DNA of 64,000 nucleotides from Nostoc sp. B(2019) (GTDB lineage Bacteria; Cyanobacteriota; Cyanobacteriia; Cyanobacteriales; Nostocaceae): positions 62,001 through 126,000 of the forward strand of contig NZ_WVID01000014.1 in the NCBI RefSeq assembly GCF_010091925.1, given 5' to 3'. The translations under genes were made by a program, and so were the position numbers. Every line of letters begins with the position of its first letter. Position 1 is the first letter of the stretch. Under the pieces are notes generated by a model. It saw only the letters and a program-made list of their open reading frames with translations. It was not told where the DNA came from and made no database searches. Of this stretch, positions 55,256-64,000 are shown in pieces.

Positions 55256-55403
55256 AAAGTGTTCTCCCCAGTGAATTCGTTAAAATATGGATTCTGACTG
55301 TTATGATCCTATCTGCTTAGAGGGCAATGAGATATAGGAAAGGGGAAATGTGATGAAGGGGAACATTAGTTCCTACTCCTTTATCTCCCCGATCGCAATG
55401 ATG

Positions 55404-57191
55404 TCACGGAGATTTAGTTACAGATGGTGTAGTGGTTGGCAGAGAAATAGCAGCCTTGTTGGGACTGCTGACTGGACTAGGTAAAGCAGTTGGTTTGCCA
55501 GTTTTTTTGAGTGCTAAAAAAATATCGTAGCGGTTACTACGGTTGTCGCTGACGGATGCAGTCACCCCAATTGACCGTGTTGCTGCTAGTAAAGGTTGTT
55601 GATTGGGGGTCAGAGTTGGGAGGGGAAAATTTTTCACAGTTCGTTCCACATCCAGGAAAAATTGACCATTTGTGGGATTGGGTTCTCTAGGAACTGTTTG
55701 TTGGAAAGGCAGAGTATTAGCTAGTGGGTTGCTGGGTTTGGGAAGAATTTTACTGGAGATGGGAGCACCCACAACTAAGAAAGCGACATTTTCATCTAAC
55801 CAGCCGTGGGTTGCGGTTAGTGTACCATAGGGTGCAATCCAGTTAATAACGGGTTGACCTGCAACTTGCCCCCTTTGGATTTGGAATTGATATTGATTTT
55901 TCATGACATCATCCAGCTTTTGTAAGGATGCTTCAGCTGATTTGCGATTACTTGCCTGTACCATAACCACCAAACCTGCACGAAAATCCTCTGGTGAACC
56001 TTCTTTTTGGGTAGTTGGAATCACTGAGACGGAAAACTCGCCTTTCATCCAGCTGAGTAAATCCTGATCTAAATCTAGATTGGTCAGAGATTTTACTCCA
56101 CCGCGCAGTTGTTCTGGTGATATTGGTGAGAGGGGATTTCCTTGAGATGTTAAAACATAGTCTCCCCACAATCGTTGTAAGTTACCGCCAGATAGCATCA
56201 TCAAGGTTTCTGCTGGTACGCGACTTTGCATTTTTCCAGCTTTGTTTTCCACCGCTAGTACACGCTGACTATTGGGGTTGAGCCAAGAAACGCCTTTTAG
56301 GCGGATTCCTTCTGACTCTAAGGTAATTGTCCCTGCTAAACCTTGGTTATTCTGAAGTTGAGCCAGGACTTGAGCCGGTAAATGGCGATTTGGAGAAGCG
56401 GCGGCTATTTTTGCTGCTGTTGGCACATTTACGTAAAACTGGGCAAAGGGTTGGTAGTTGGTAATTTTCGGGAAATTTTCGGCAAAGCCTCCAATCCTTG
56501 CTACAGATGTTTTATTTTTATAGGCATCGATCGCTCTTTCTGTGGCTTTGGGATTATCGGTGATGACTAGGAACCGCCCGTCTAGTAATGCTGCTGAAAA
56601 GTTTTCCCCAGATTGTCCCTCGTTTTGTTTGATGGCGATCCCTTGATATGTGCGGTCAATCCATTTGCCTTGTTTAAGAGTTTTGGGTTGTGCCAAAATG
56701 TTTTTGGCTATTTCTGAACTTTTTACTGGCAGCACCATTACCATCGATTGCTGACTGCTAGCAGCATCTCCATCAGTAGCAATTGGTTTAGGTACAGGTT
56801 GACTCGCTGCTTGAGGGGCAAGAATTGCGATTGTGACTTCATCGCCTACCCAAGGAGCGATATCTTTTTGAAAGTCATAACCATTGTTAGTTAGAAAGCG
56901 ATCGCGCAACTGCACTAAATTTTTATCCAGTTCTGCTTGGGTTTCTTTTGTGCCAAACTCCCGCAATTTTTGCCACTGCCTGGGATCTGTTGTTAAAGAA
57001 ACCGTAAACAGGGCATCTTGAGGAATAATATTTGCACCTACTGGCAAATCTCTAAAAGATGGCTGTCCCTGAGTTAATAACCAGTATGCTGCACTCCCTG
57101 CACCAATCAATAACCCAGCAGACGAGAGCGTTAACACCAGAGATGGTTTCTTTTTTTTCTTCATCGGAACAGACACAATAGGCAGTGCCAT
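55404..57191 (-). CDS. DUF3352 domain protein, membrane anchored
   Basis: 595 aa. Basic start (MKKKKKPS), one membrane helix (about residues 18-38), then the DUF3352 domain over most of the length (LPVGANIIPQDALFTVSLTT, LLDGRFLVITDNPKATERAI, LDVERTVKNFP). The C-terminus is a Ser/Thr/Pro-rich tail. It belongs to a conserved cyanobacterial family on the periplasmic or lumenal side without a known function. A run of about 18 plus-strand-visible T/A bases encodes the Lys cluster, a possible slippery site. Confidence 0.82.
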   Translation of the reverse strand: MALPIVSVPMKKKKKPSLVLTLSSAGLLIGAGSAAYWLLTQGQPSFRDLPVGANIIPQDALFTVSLTTDPRQWQKLREFGTKETQAELDKNLVQLRDRFLTNNGYDFQKDIAPWVGDEVTIAILAPQAASQPVPKPIATDGDAASSQQSMVMVLPVKSSEIAKNILAQPKTLKQGKWIDRTYQGIAIKQNEGQSGENFSAALLDGRFLVITDNPKATERAIDAYKNKTSVARIGGFAENFPKITNYQPFAQFYVNVPTAAKIAAASPNRHLPAQVLAQLQNNQGLAGTITLESEGIRLKGVSWLNPNSQRVLAVENKAGKMQSRVPAETLMMLSGGNLQRLWGDYVLTSQGNPLSPISPEQLRGGVKSLTNLDLDQDLLSWMKGEFSVSVIPTTQKEGSPEDFRAGLVVMVQASNRKSAEASLQKLDDVMKNQYQFQIQRGQVAGQPVINWIAPYGTLTATHGWLDENVAFLVVGAPISSKILPKPSNPLANTLPFQQTVPREPNPTNGQFFLDVERTVKNFPLPTLTPNQQPLLAATRSIGVTASVSDNRSNRYDIFLALKKTGKPTALPSPVSSPNKAAISLPTTTPSVTKSP

Positions 57192-57675
57192 TGAAACCTA
57201 TACCTCATACTTGCAAACTTATTACTTGATTGGTTGAATGAACCAAAAGGTTTCCCGTTATCTAGGGCAGTTAATTACATAAATTTCTCTACCCTGAATG
57301 TGATGATACTTCGGGAATAAAGCTTCCCTACTGTTTCAAAAGCAGTGTTTTCATGGCTAGTTACCTTTTTTAACACGCTGTGTTGAATTTCGCAGGATAA
57401 TTTCCTAGGACGGTTACCTCTGCCAAAAATTCTCCGATGAAATTCTTCATTCCAAGCACTCTGAGGATATAACCTAAGTTGACAAAGTTGCAAGTCATTA
57501 TTTTTAAGTTTGAGGAGACAAGAGTCAAGGGTCAAGGTCATTTGTTATTAATTATTAGACCTCTTGCTTACTCTGCTCTCTGCTTGCTATATGTATCAAT
57601 TTTAAAGTGAAATGATATGACTGGGTTGCTGCTTGATCACAAACATTTTTCAATTGTTAATCACTTTAAATAGCA
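57192..57675. other. Intergenic region, no gene accepted
   Basis: 484 bases. An 88-codon minus-strand frame (57275-57541) begins inside a GTCAAGGGTCAAGG repeat tract and shows no family motif, so it is not called. No tRNA or hairpin other than the repeat. Confidence 0.4.
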
Positions 57676-58326
57676 TTATGCCGAAGCATTAACGACATTC
57701 ATCTGCATAGGCCCCAAATATTTAGTTAAATAAGGCGAGAAAACTTCATAAATTAAAGTTAGTGGCTGTCCGTGATGCCAAAATAAATAGTGTCGACCCC
57801 AAAAAGGCCCAGTTTCATCAAAGCCTGACTGTAGTGCATCTGAGTAACCGTAGTAAATTCCTTGGACATCTCGATACAACTCTGTGCGGAGACGGGCTAA
57901 ACTCGCCCAAATTGGTAATGATCGATTTTGTAGATACTCATCCACATGACTAGCTTCCCACCACGAGGTGGCATAAGCCAATCGCTGACCAGAGGGGGTA
58001 CGCAGCCATACTTGTCGCCGTAGTCGTGGCCCTGGAACAGCTTGAATTAAGTCAGGAGCATCATCTAAATCCATGCCAATCAATGACATATCAATGACAT
58101 CTACTTCTGTCGGCTTGCCTGTAAGCAATTCTAAGTGTCTTGTTGGCGAGCCGTCGCCTAAAAGTAGCATTTGCCAAGTCGGTGCTAGCTGGGTGTGAGA
58201 CAAACCTTGTTGAATCACTACCTCTCCACCTTGCCAAATTGGAGTGAGACGATGCCACGCTGCTGGCAGCATTAAGTTGTTTGTCGGCGTAAAAGTAGTA
58301 GTCAATGTTTTTTTACAAAACTTCAC
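57676..58326 (-). CDS. Chorismate lyase (DUF98 family)
   Basis: 216 aa. DUF98 is the cyanobacterial chorismate pyruvate-lyase that makes 4-hydroxybenzoate for plastoquinone. Conserved parts: AAWHRLTPIWQGGE, TWQMLLLGDGSPTRHLELLTG, RRQVWLRTPSGQRLAYATSWW and the last PLTLIYEVFSPYL block. The start is GTG 58326; ATG 58272, 18 codons later, is a possible alternative. A single-gene unit after a tRNA. Confidence 0.85.
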   Translation of the reverse strand: MKFCKKTLTTTFTPTNNLMLPAAWHRLTPIWQGGEVVIQQGLSHTQLAPTWQMLLLGDGSPTRHLELLTGKPTEVDVIDMSLIGMDLDDAPDLIQAVPGPRLRRQVWLRTPSGQRLAYATSWWEASHVDEYLQNRSLPIWASLARLRTELYRDVQGIYYGYSDALQSGFDETGPFWGRHYLFWHHGQPLTLIYEVFSPYLTKYLGPMQMNVVNASA

Positions 58327-58372
58327 CTATTTCTATAAAAGCATAAAAAGACAGAGCTAAGTCTAGGTTAAA

Positions 58373-58426
58373 AGTCAAAAGTCAACAGTCTCAGGTTTTT
58401 TGACCCTTGACTATTGACTTTTGACT
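58373..58426. repeat. STRR-type inverted repeat downstream of tRNA-Leu
   Basis: AGTCAAAAGTCAACAGTC and GACTATTGACTTTTGACT (18 bp, one mismatch) enclose an 18-base loop ending in T-runs. It lies 14 bases past the tRNA 3' end and could terminate it. Confidence 0.7.
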
Positions 58427-58440
58427 GATATTGAAATAAT

Positions 58441-58520
58441 GCGGATGGCGAGACTCGAACTCGCAAGCCAAAGGCACACGCACCTCAAGCGTGCGCGTAT
58501 ACCAATTCCGCCACATCCGC
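58441..58520 (-). tRNA. tRNA-Leu (anticodon GAG)
   Basis: Read on the minus strand: acceptor stem GCGGATG pairs with CATCCGC, D-arm GGCGGAATTGGTA, anticodon stem CACGC/GCGTG with loop TTGAGGT (anticodon GAG), an extended variable arm as in tRNA-Leu, and TpsiC arm with GTTCGAGTC. About 80 bases, no CCA encoded. It reads CUC and CUU codons. Confidence 0.95.
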
Positions 58521-58982
58521 ATGGATTGTCTAAATACAGAATATAGCATATCAAAATAATTATAGTAAGGTGATATCTAAGTTTAAGTTCCCAAAAATTT
58601 AAGTGTACGGTTTCACAAATTTTCTGAAAGCGGATATCAGACTAACAGAAATTTAGCAGCGGCACAAGTGATATTTAAAAGGGTGAGGCATAGTGCGATC
58701 GCTGCCTTGGGTTTGATACGAGCGTAAAATCTTCCAGATTTGGCGCTCGTGGAGTTTCGCTGTTGCGATCGCAGCAGCCTAGTTTGGGAAACTAGCAAAG
58801 CTTGACAGCAACAATGTTGTTACTCTAGTTAAGACTCGTAGAGACAGCAAGCCCGATCCTATTACTCTGCTGAAGATGAAGGTTGGAAGTCTCCTGTCAT
58901 AATTTGAAATATAACGGAAGTTTTATTTCAAATTGGATGGAAGAAAATGACAATCTACTGGTACTGATATCGAAACTAGAAA
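58521..58982. other. Intergenic region between tRNA-Leu and accC
   Basis: 462 bases with HIP1 or near-HIP1 sites at about 58696 and 58766. Promoters for the divergent tRNA and accC are expected. No ORF or RNA signature recognised. Confidence 0.4.
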
Positions 58983-60326
58983 ATGAAGTTTGACAAAATA
59001 TTAATTGCCAATCGGGGAGAAATAGCCCTTCGCATTCTTCGCGCCTGTGAAGAAATGGGAATTGCGACGGTTGCGATTCACTCCACTGTTGATCGTAATG
59101 CTCTCCACGTCCAACTTGCTGATGAAGCGGTTTGCATAGGCGAACCTGCCAGCAGTAAAAGTTATTTGAATATTCCCAATATTATTGCTGCCGCTTTGAC
59201 GCGCAATGCCAGCGCCATTCATCCTGGTTATGGCTTTTTGGCAGAAAATGCTCGGTTTGCAGAAATTTGTGCCGACCATCATATTGCCTTTATTGGCCCA
59301 ACTCCAGAAGCCATAAGGCGAATGGGGGATAAGTCCACTGCTAAAGAAACCATGCAAAGGGCTGGAGTGCCAACTGTACCAGGTAGCGAGGGGTTAGTAG
59401 AGTCTGAGCAAGAAGGATTGGCATTCGCCAAGGATATTGGCTATCCAGTGATGATCAAAGCTACAGCAGGTGGCGGTGGACGAGGTATGCGTCTAGTACG
59501 TGCTGAAAGCGAATTTGTCAAACTCTTTATGGCAGCCCAAGGGGAAGCAGGAGCCGCTTTTGGCAATTCTGGCGTTTATATAGAAAAATTTATTGAACGT
59601 CCACGCCACATTGAATTTCAAATTTTGGCGGATAACTACGGTAATGTCATTCACTTAGGTGAACGAGATTGCTCTATTCAGCGTCGGAATCAAAAGTTAC
59701 TGGAAGAAGCCCCTAGCCCTGCTCTTGATTCTGACCTGCGAGAGAAGATGGGACAAGCTGCTGTCAAAGCTGCCCAGTTTATCAACTACACTGGGGCGGG
59801 AACTATTGAGTTTCTCTTAGATAGATCCGGTAAATTCTACTTTATGGAAATGAATACTCGGATTCAAGTCGAGCATCCAGTAACAGAGATGATTACAGGA
59901 ATAGACTTAGTTGCTGAGCAAATCCGAATTGCCCAAGGAGAAAAACTTAGGCTTACCCAAGACCAAGTAGTTTTACAGGGTCATGCGATCGAATGCCGGA
60001 TCAATGCTGAAGACCCCGACCACGATTTTCGCCCTTCTCCTGGACGGATCAGCGGCTATCTCCCTCCTGGAGGCCCTGGTGTGCGGATTGATTCCCATGT
60101 TTACACAGATTACCAAATCCCGCCCTACTACGACTCTTTGATTGGCAAGTTAATTGTTTGGGGGCCAGACCGACCAACTGCTATTAACCGGATGAAACGC
60201 GCACTGCGGGAGTGTGCCATCACGGGACTTCCTACTACCATCCCGTTTCATCAAAAAATTATGGAAACACCACAGTTTTTGCAGGGTAATATTTATACCA
60301 ATTTTGTGCAGGAGATGAATAGCTAA
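58983..60326 (+). CDS. accC: Acetyl-CoA carboxylase biotin carboxylase subunit
   Basis: 447 aa, stand-alone. N-terminal [18 protein letters not shown]-grasp loop [12 protein letters not shown], then [37 protein letters not shown], and [14 protein letters not shown], the complete active-site set. It carboxylates biotin on AccB with bicarbonate and ATP in the first step of fatty acid synthesis. Other subunits are not in this window, normal for cyanobacteria with dispersed acc genes. Confidence 0.95.
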   Translation: MKFDKILIANRGEIALRILRACEEMGIATVAIHSTVDRNALHVQLADEAVCIGEPASSKSYLNIPNIIAAALTRNASAIHPGYGFLAENARFAEICADHHIAFIGPTPEAIRRMGDKSTAKETMQRAGVPTVPGSEGLVESEQEGLAFAKDIGYPVMIKATAGGGGRGMRLVRAESEFVKLFMAAQGEAGAAFGNSGVYIEKFIERPRHIEFQILADNYGNVIHLGERDCSIQRRNQKLLEEAPSPALDSDLREKMGQAAVKAAQFINYTGAGTIEFLLDRSGKFYFMEMNTRIQVEHPVTEMITGIDLVAEQIRIAQGEKLRLTQDQVVLQGHAIECRINAEDPDHDFRPSPGRISGYLPPGGPGVRIDSHVYTDYQIPPYYDSLIGKLIVWGPDRPTAINRMKRALRECAITGLPTTIPFHQKIMETPQFLQGNIYTNFVQEMNS

Positions 60327-60344
60327 GGATTGGGGAAGGTAAGA

Positions 60345-60384
60345 GGTTATAGGTTACAGAGAACAGGGTTCATAACCTATAACC
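60345..60384. terminator. Hairpin between accC and the YggT gene
   Basis: GGTTATAGGTTA and TAACCTATAACC form a perfect 12-bp stem with a 16-base loop, placed between convergent genes. Repeat-derived, bidirectional terminator likely. Confidence 0.6.
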
Positions 60385-60397
60385 TGTATCCTGTACC

Positions 60398-60691
60398 CTA
60401 ACTCACACGAGACATCATGGTCAGCAATCCTTGTTGACCTAGCAAAATTTCTCGCACCAGACTGAAGATACCAACCCAAATAATCGGAGTAATGTCCACT
60501 CCACCGATAGGTGGTACTAGCTTTCGCATCGGGATTAAAAAGGGTTCAGTGGGCCAAGCTATTAAATTAAAGGGCAAACGATTCAGATCCACTTGGGGAT
60601 ACCAAGTGAGAATTATGCGAAAAATAAACAAAAACGTCATCAGTCCCAACACAGGGCCGAGAATCCAAGCAGTCAGGTTAGCACCAGTCAT
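60398..60691 (-). CDS. YggT-family membrane protein
   Basis: 97 aa with two hydrophobic helices: the first has WILGPVLGLMTFLFIFRIILTWYP, the second WVGIFSLVREILL, joined by FLIPMRKLVPPIGGVDITP, the family signature. In cyanobacteria and plastids YggT/YlmG proteins affect nucleoid or membrane organisation, cell division and cytochrome assembly. Converges on accC. Confidence 0.88.
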   Translation of the reverse strand: MTGANLTAWILGPVLGLMTFLFIFRIILTWYPQVDLNRLPFNLIAWPTEPFLIPMRKLVPPIGGVDITPIIWVGIFSLVREILLGQQGLLTMMSRVS

Positions 60692-60922
60692 CAGTTTGAG
60701 TAACTATCTGTGAATAAAGGAAGAACTTGGGCGAACGGCATCGCCAGAAAATTTTAAGTTTTGTAAAGCACGCTCTCTATTATTTTATTTCAATCCCTAA
60801 TACGGATTAACAATGATTTGTGATGGCGGTTATCAAGTTTGGTCGCTCACGCTCAGAGGCTTCTCAAGAAAGTGATACACCATTAGAATTATTATGAAGT
60901 GTGTAAAAAAAGGTTGAGAACT

Positions 60923-61042
60923 ATGACGCCTTCTTTAGCAAATTTTCTTTGGAGTTTGGTTTTTGGTGCTGCAATTGTAGTTATCCCTGCTACAGTTGGT
61001 CTAATTTTCATTAGCCAGAAAGATAAAATCCAGCGTTCATAA
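60923..61042 (+). CDS. psbX: Photosystem II protein PsbX
   Basis: 39 aa: [20 protein letters not shown] then [18 protein letters not shown]. One membrane helix, as in all PsbX, a low-mass photosystem II subunit near the quinone region. Too short for usual ORF cut-offs but sequence identity to the family is plain. It precedes ycf66 in the same direction, as in related genomes. Confidence 0.93.
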   Translation: MTPSLANFLWSLVFGAAIVVIPATVGLIFISQKDKIQRS

Positions 61043-61288
61043 TGTTTGGGTGAGTCGCTTGGACTCTCATCCCCGATTGTCTGTCAGCTATTTATCTAAT
61101 TGCACCAAGCGCAGCAATTTTTCCCCTTAAGGGCGGTTGTAGCTGATATACATCGGCTTTTTAGCTTTCGGTGGACAGCTTCAGAGCTTCTTTGCCAGAT
61201 GCTTTGAAGCTTCAATATATTGCGCCTAATTAGAGTAGTGATTTTAATTGTGACTCGCTAACATAGATTTGATATTGGGAAAACAGCA
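61043..61288. other. Spacer between psbX and ycf66
   Basis: 246 bases. GCTTC/GAAGC words form a weak stem near 61168-61213 that may end the psbX transcript. No other feature. Confidence 0.35.
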
Positions 61289-62197
61289 ATGATAAATTTT
61301 GGGCTGAACTCAGCCAGTGTTCTGGCTCAGGTAAATTTTGGGGCAAACTCAGCCAGTATTCTAGGAATTTTCCTGGCTGTGGCTGGGGCAGCACTGTATT
61401 TTCTCCGCACTGTGCGTCCCGAACTGTCAAGAGATCAAGATATCTTTTTTGCCGCAGTGGGTTTACTTTGCGGTTTCATTCTCATCTTCCAAGGGTGGCG
61501 GCTAGACCCGATTTTGCAATTTGGTCAACTGCTGTTAGTCGGCACAACTGTATTTTTTGCTGTTGAAAGTATTCGCTTGCGGAGTATAGCTACTCAGCAA
61601 GCCAAGCGCAATACTCCGATTGTGGACGAAGACAGACCAGTAAGCGATCGCTATTCGTACAATGATCGCAGAAAGTATCAAGCTGAGATGGAAGATGACT
61701 TTGAGCCACTGCCTTATGAAGAAGAGGAGCGCCCTGTACGTCCCCGGATTCGGGCTAGCAGGGATGAAATTTCATCTCGTAATGACTCCTATGAGGATCA
61801 AACCCCCCGTCGTCCAGAACGCCGTAAAGGTAACGAAAGTACAGAAGCCGGAGATAGAGGGCGTCGGCGTAGTTCTGGGCGTCCAGTGAATCGTACTTCT
61901 GAAAACTTTGAAGAGGAGAATTGGGGTTCTTCGCCTAGGGAAGTTGATGATTGGGACAGTTCTGCTGGGGAAGTAAGAAAACCTTCTCGTCGTAGTAATA
62001 ACGGGCCCCAGCGACCAGAAAGTCGTGAGGACGATGTTGCTCCTACCAGACCAAAAAGGCGTCGTCCGCCAACTGACTCGTCTCCTCGAAGAGTGCGCGA
62101 AGATGATGAGGCCATACCAACTGAATATGTACCCTACAACCCGATTGAAAAGCCAAATGAGGAGCCAGATAATTCAACCGATTTTGATGATGTCTAA
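61289..62197 (+). CDS. ycf66: Ycf66 family protein
   Basis: 302 aa. N-terminal 100 residues hold three hydrophobic segments (NFGANSASILGIFLAVAGAAL; DIFFAAVGLLCGFILIFQGW; LLLVGTTVFFAVESIRLR), the Ycf66 core shared with some plastid genomes. The remaining 200 aa are highly charged and disordered-looking (Arg/Asp/Glu/Ser/Pro, many RRP and EEER words), the variable tail seen in cyanobacterial copies. Function unknown; the neighbouring psbX suggests a photosynthetic setting. Confidence 0.88.
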   Translation: MINFGLNSASVLAQVNFGANSASILGIFLAVAGAALYFLRTVRPELSRDQDIFFAAVGLLCGFILIFQGWRLDPILQFGQLLLVGTTVFFAVESIRLRSIATQQAKRNTPIVDEDRPVSDRYSYNDRRKYQAEMEDDFEPLPYEEEERPVRPRIRASRDEISSRNDSYEDQTPRRPERRKGNESTEAGDRGRRRSSGRPVNRTSENFEEENWGSSPREVDDWDSSAGEVRKPSRRSNNGPQRPESREDDVAPTRPKRRRPPTDSSPRRVREDDEAIPTEYVPYNPIEKPNEEPDNSTDFDDV

Positions 62198-62244
62198 AAT
62201 AACCAGGGTGCAGGGAGACTAGGAGACGACGGAACAAAGTTGAG

Positions 62245-62802
62245 GTGAAAAAATTTACGTCTACATTTTGGCTCCAAAGACCAATTCATTGGAGCCTGGT
62301 TTTTAGCTTGATAAATTTACTTGTAGCTTGTAATTCTAATAATATTCCTATAGGGCCTACTTCCCTCAACAGTCGCTACACCGAGGAGCAACCTGGTTTG
62401 AGTGGAAATGGGCGCTTTTTAGCGTTTGTATCTAATCGGAATGGTAATCAGCAGCTATTGGTTTACGACTTGGAGAGGCAACTGTTTATTCGCACACCCG
62501 GCATAAACCGACCGGAGACAATTGCTGAAAGTCCAAGTTTGAGCTACACCGGGCGTTACATTGCTTATATTACCAGCGACCAAGGTAGACCAGTCGTGGC
62601 ACTTTACGATCGCGCTACGCAACAGTCGCAAATCCTCACCCCAATCTATCGCGGCTGGGTAAGAAAACCTAATATCAGCCCAGATGGACGTTATGTTGTC
62701 TTTGAAACTGCCAGCCGTGGTCAGTGGGATATTGAAGTACTAGACCGGGGGCCGAATATAGAGTTAGATATTCCTAACGGTGCAACCAGTTCGCCACCGT
62801 AG
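62245..62802 (+). CDS. TolB-like beta-propeller lipoprotein
   Basis: 185 aa. Lipobox LVAC after a hydrophobic segment (LVFSLINLLVAC), then three PD40/TolB-type blades: GNGRFLAFVSNRNGNQQLLVYD, GRYIAYITSDQGRPVVALYD, GRYVVFETASRGQWDIEVLD. Three blades cannot close a propeller alone, so it may assemble with its neighbour or itself. GTG 62245 start with GTTGAGG before it. Tandem with a paralog at 62907. Confidence 0.8.
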   Translation: MKKFTSTFWLQRPIHWSLVFSLINLLVACNSNNIPIGPTSLNSRYTEEQPGLSGNGRFLAFVSNRNGNQQLLVYDLERQLFIRTPGINRPETIAESPSLSYTGRYIAYITSDQGRPVVALYDRATQQSQILTPIYRGWVRKPNISPDGRYVVFETASRGQWDIEVLDRGPNIELDIPNGATSSPP

Positions 62803-62906
62803 AGGAGGAGCAAAGGGGAGTAGGGGGAGACAAGGAGAACAAGGAGGAGAATAAATTACTGACTCTTGACCTTTGACTCTGGACTTTTGACTAATGACTA
62901 AATATT
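62803..62906. repeat. Purine-rich and STRR repeats between paralogs
   Basis: GAGGAGG/AAGGAG words (about 62804-62850), followed by TTGAC/TTTGACT heptads (62859-62898), the same repeat class as at 58373. Confidence 0.6.
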
Positions 62907-63431
62907 ATGAAACGCTTTATTTTTATACCTGCATTTATATGCTCAGGTTTGTTGAGTGGATGTTTTGGCTACCCTCGCCTGTTGAATTATCCCTTTGATC
63001 CAGGGGGTAGGGGTCTTAACAGTCTAGCGTCGGAATTAGAACCTCAAATTTCTAGGAGATACATTGTTTTTATTTCCAACCGACGTGGTAGTCAAGATGT
63101 TTATATGTTTGATACTGTAACTCGTAATTTGGTTGATTTGCCAGGTTTAAACTCCTTGGATACGATCGCAACTCATCCTAGTGTTTCCGAAAATGGTCGT
63201 TATATTGTGTTTGCTGCTAGTCGTCAAGGGCGATCGGCTATTTTTCTTTACGATCAGGAAACACGCCAGTCACGGAATTTGACTACTAATCTGCAAGCAG
63301 AAGTCCGCAACCCTACAATTAGCGCTGATGGTAATAGGATTGCTTTTGAATCCACTAACAATGGGCAGTGGGATATTTTAGTGTATAACCGCTCTGGACA
63401 GCCTTTGAATATACCTCAAGAACCGCGATGA
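62907..63431 (+). CDS. TolB-like beta-propeller lipoprotein, paralog
   Basis: 174 aa. Lipobox LLSGC (Cys19), then three PD40-type blades around RRYIVFISNRRGSQDVYMFD, NGRYIVFAASRQGRSAIFLYD and GNRIAFESTNNGQWDILVYN. Clearly related to the gene at 62245, so the pair arose by duplication. Anchored outside the inner membrane. Specific role unknown. ATG 62907. Confidence 0.8.
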   Translation: MKRFIFIPAFICSGLLSGCFGYPRLLNYPFDPGGRGLNSLASELEPQISRRYIVFISNRRGSQDVYMFDTVTRNLVDLPGLNSLDTIATHPSVSENGRYIVFAASRQGRSAIFLYDQETRQSRNLTTNLQAEVRNPTISADGNRIAFESTNNGQWDILVYNRSGQPLNIPQEPR

Positions 63432-63483
63432 AGTTGGTGATTGGGGAACAGAACACGTGGTGCTTTGTGGGGATAAGGGGCAA

Positions 63484-63575
63484 TGGGGACTAGGCACTGG
63501 TGATTGGGGAAGAGTTTCCCAATACTAAATACCCAGCAACTAATACAATACCCAATCCCTAATCCCTAGTCCCCA
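63484..63575. repeat. STRR inverted repeat between convergent genes
   Basis: TGGGGACTAGG (63484-63494) and CCTAGTCCCCA (63565-63575), with GATTGGGGA and CCCAATCCCTAAT heptad words between. The right arm overlaps the last codons and stop of the sdhB/frdB gene. Confidence 0.7.
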
Positions 63576-64000
63576 GTTTCTCTTCTTGTTGCACAGATTC
63601 AATTAGCGATCGCACTTGTTGCGTTCCTTGGGAAGGTTCAAATGACATGGGGAATTTACCCCGGCATAACATCCTGAAACCTAAAGGTGCAAGACTAAGT
63701 AATCCTTTGAGATCTCGAAAGTAGTTACCGACAACTTGTAAACCAAACTGACGTTCATCAATCCAACCACCTTCTTTAACTAAGTCTATTAATACTTTAC
63801 GGTGGCGAATTGAGCGACTGTCGTCAGCTTGTTTATGTATGAGAATTTCTTGTTTAATTTTGGTGATTTGTTCTAGTGGTGCGACTTCCATTGGACAAAC
63901 TGAGTCGCAGTACAAACAACGAGTACAACCCCACACTCCTTTAGTGCCTTCGTTATAGCTTGCTAAGCGATTTTCAGTGTCGCTATCGCGGGAATCTGCT
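63559..64000 (-). CDS. Succinate dehydrogenase/fumarate reductase iron-sulfur subunit, C-terminal part
   Basis: Partial: the frame is open to the window edge, so the start is outside. The visible 146 residues include ENRLASYNEGTKGVWGCTRCLYCDSVCP, with CxxCxxCxxxCP ligands of the second Fe-S cluster, and a helical C-terminal domain. This is the electron-carrying B subunit of complex II or a fumarate-reductase-like enzyme. GTG 63936 is an internal Val and not a start. The final residues GTRD and stop come from a repeat. Confidence 0.87.
   Translation of the reverse strand, partial: ADSRDSDTENRLASYNEGTKGVWGCTRCLYCDSVCPMEVAPLEQITKIKQEILIHKQADDSRSIRHRKVLIDLVKEGGWIDERQFGLQVVGNYFRDLKGLLSLAPLGFRMLCRGKFPMSFEPSQGTQQVRSLIESVQQEEKLGTRD

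Noticed and set aside
57275-57541. 88-codon minus-strand frame
   Set aside because: Its first codons come from a GTCAAGG repeat tract and the rest shows no domain or ribosome site.

Overview
The window reads as a chromosomal segment of a filamentous, motile, probably heterocyst-forming cyanobacterium (Nostocales; Nostoc, Tolypothrix or Calothrix-like). The evidence is psbX next to ycf66, a plastid-type ccsA, a cyanobacterial chorismate lyase, a KGK-domain protein, many HIP1 palindromes (GCGATCGC), heptamer-type short tandem repeats between genes, and a complete hmpA-hmpE chemotaxis-like locus with divergent hmpF, a cluster characterised in Nostoc punctiforme as controlling hormogonium motility. 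No exact species can be read from the sequence.

Layout. 0-10.8 kb: envelope and transport genes (prohibitin-like SPFH protein, PAP2 phosphatase, TauE/SafE permease, secreted pentapeptide protein) and four paralogous CadD-like permeases around one LysR regulator. 10.9-18.1 kb: a sulfate ABC transporter on the minus strand (sbpA, cysT, cysW ... cysA). It is split by two NIL-domain genes and a plus-strand patch holding an AraC-family remnant, an intact SnoaL-like gene and a cytochrome P450 tail fragment. A MITE-like element sits next to cysW. 18.4-26.1 kb: class II amidotransferase, stand-alone receiver, receiver plus sensor kinase pair, Hsp20 and DnaK. 26.3-32.4 kb: a secreted three-repeat protein, a possible operon of zinc-ribbon and duplicated-domain proteins, a nuclease-fold (SNase) protein and a triple-DUF3574 PEP-CTERM protein. 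32.6-38.6 kb: M16 peptidase, prolyl oligopeptidase and transglutaminase-like protein. 38.7-52.0 kb: the hmp locus. 52.1-64 kb: housekeeping genes (tilS, ccsA, DUF3352, chorismate lyase, tRNA-Leu, accC, YggT, psbX, ycf66, two TolB-like lipoproteins and the C-terminal part of an SdhB/FrdB iron-sulfur subunit running off the edge).

How the parts fit. SbpA, CysT, CysW and CysA together make one sulfate/thiosulfate importer; the NIL proteins beside it may be small ligand-binding accessories. HmpA-E form a CheA/CheY/CheW/receptor pathway acting on type IV pilus motility, with HmpF a coiled-coil polarity protein. Hsp20, DnaK and the upstream two-component pair form a plausible stress block. Intergenic DNA is rich in mobile-looking repeats, some of which have entered coding sequence (sbpA leader, tilS) or supply gene ends (tilS, sdhB/frdB).

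No CRISPR array, prophage, intact transposase or obvious biosynthetic cluster was seen. The best candidates for undescribed biology are the CadD-like paralog group, the 28.3-30.8 kb zinc-ribbon/duplicated-domain/SNase group, and the three-repeat secreted protein at 26.4 kb.
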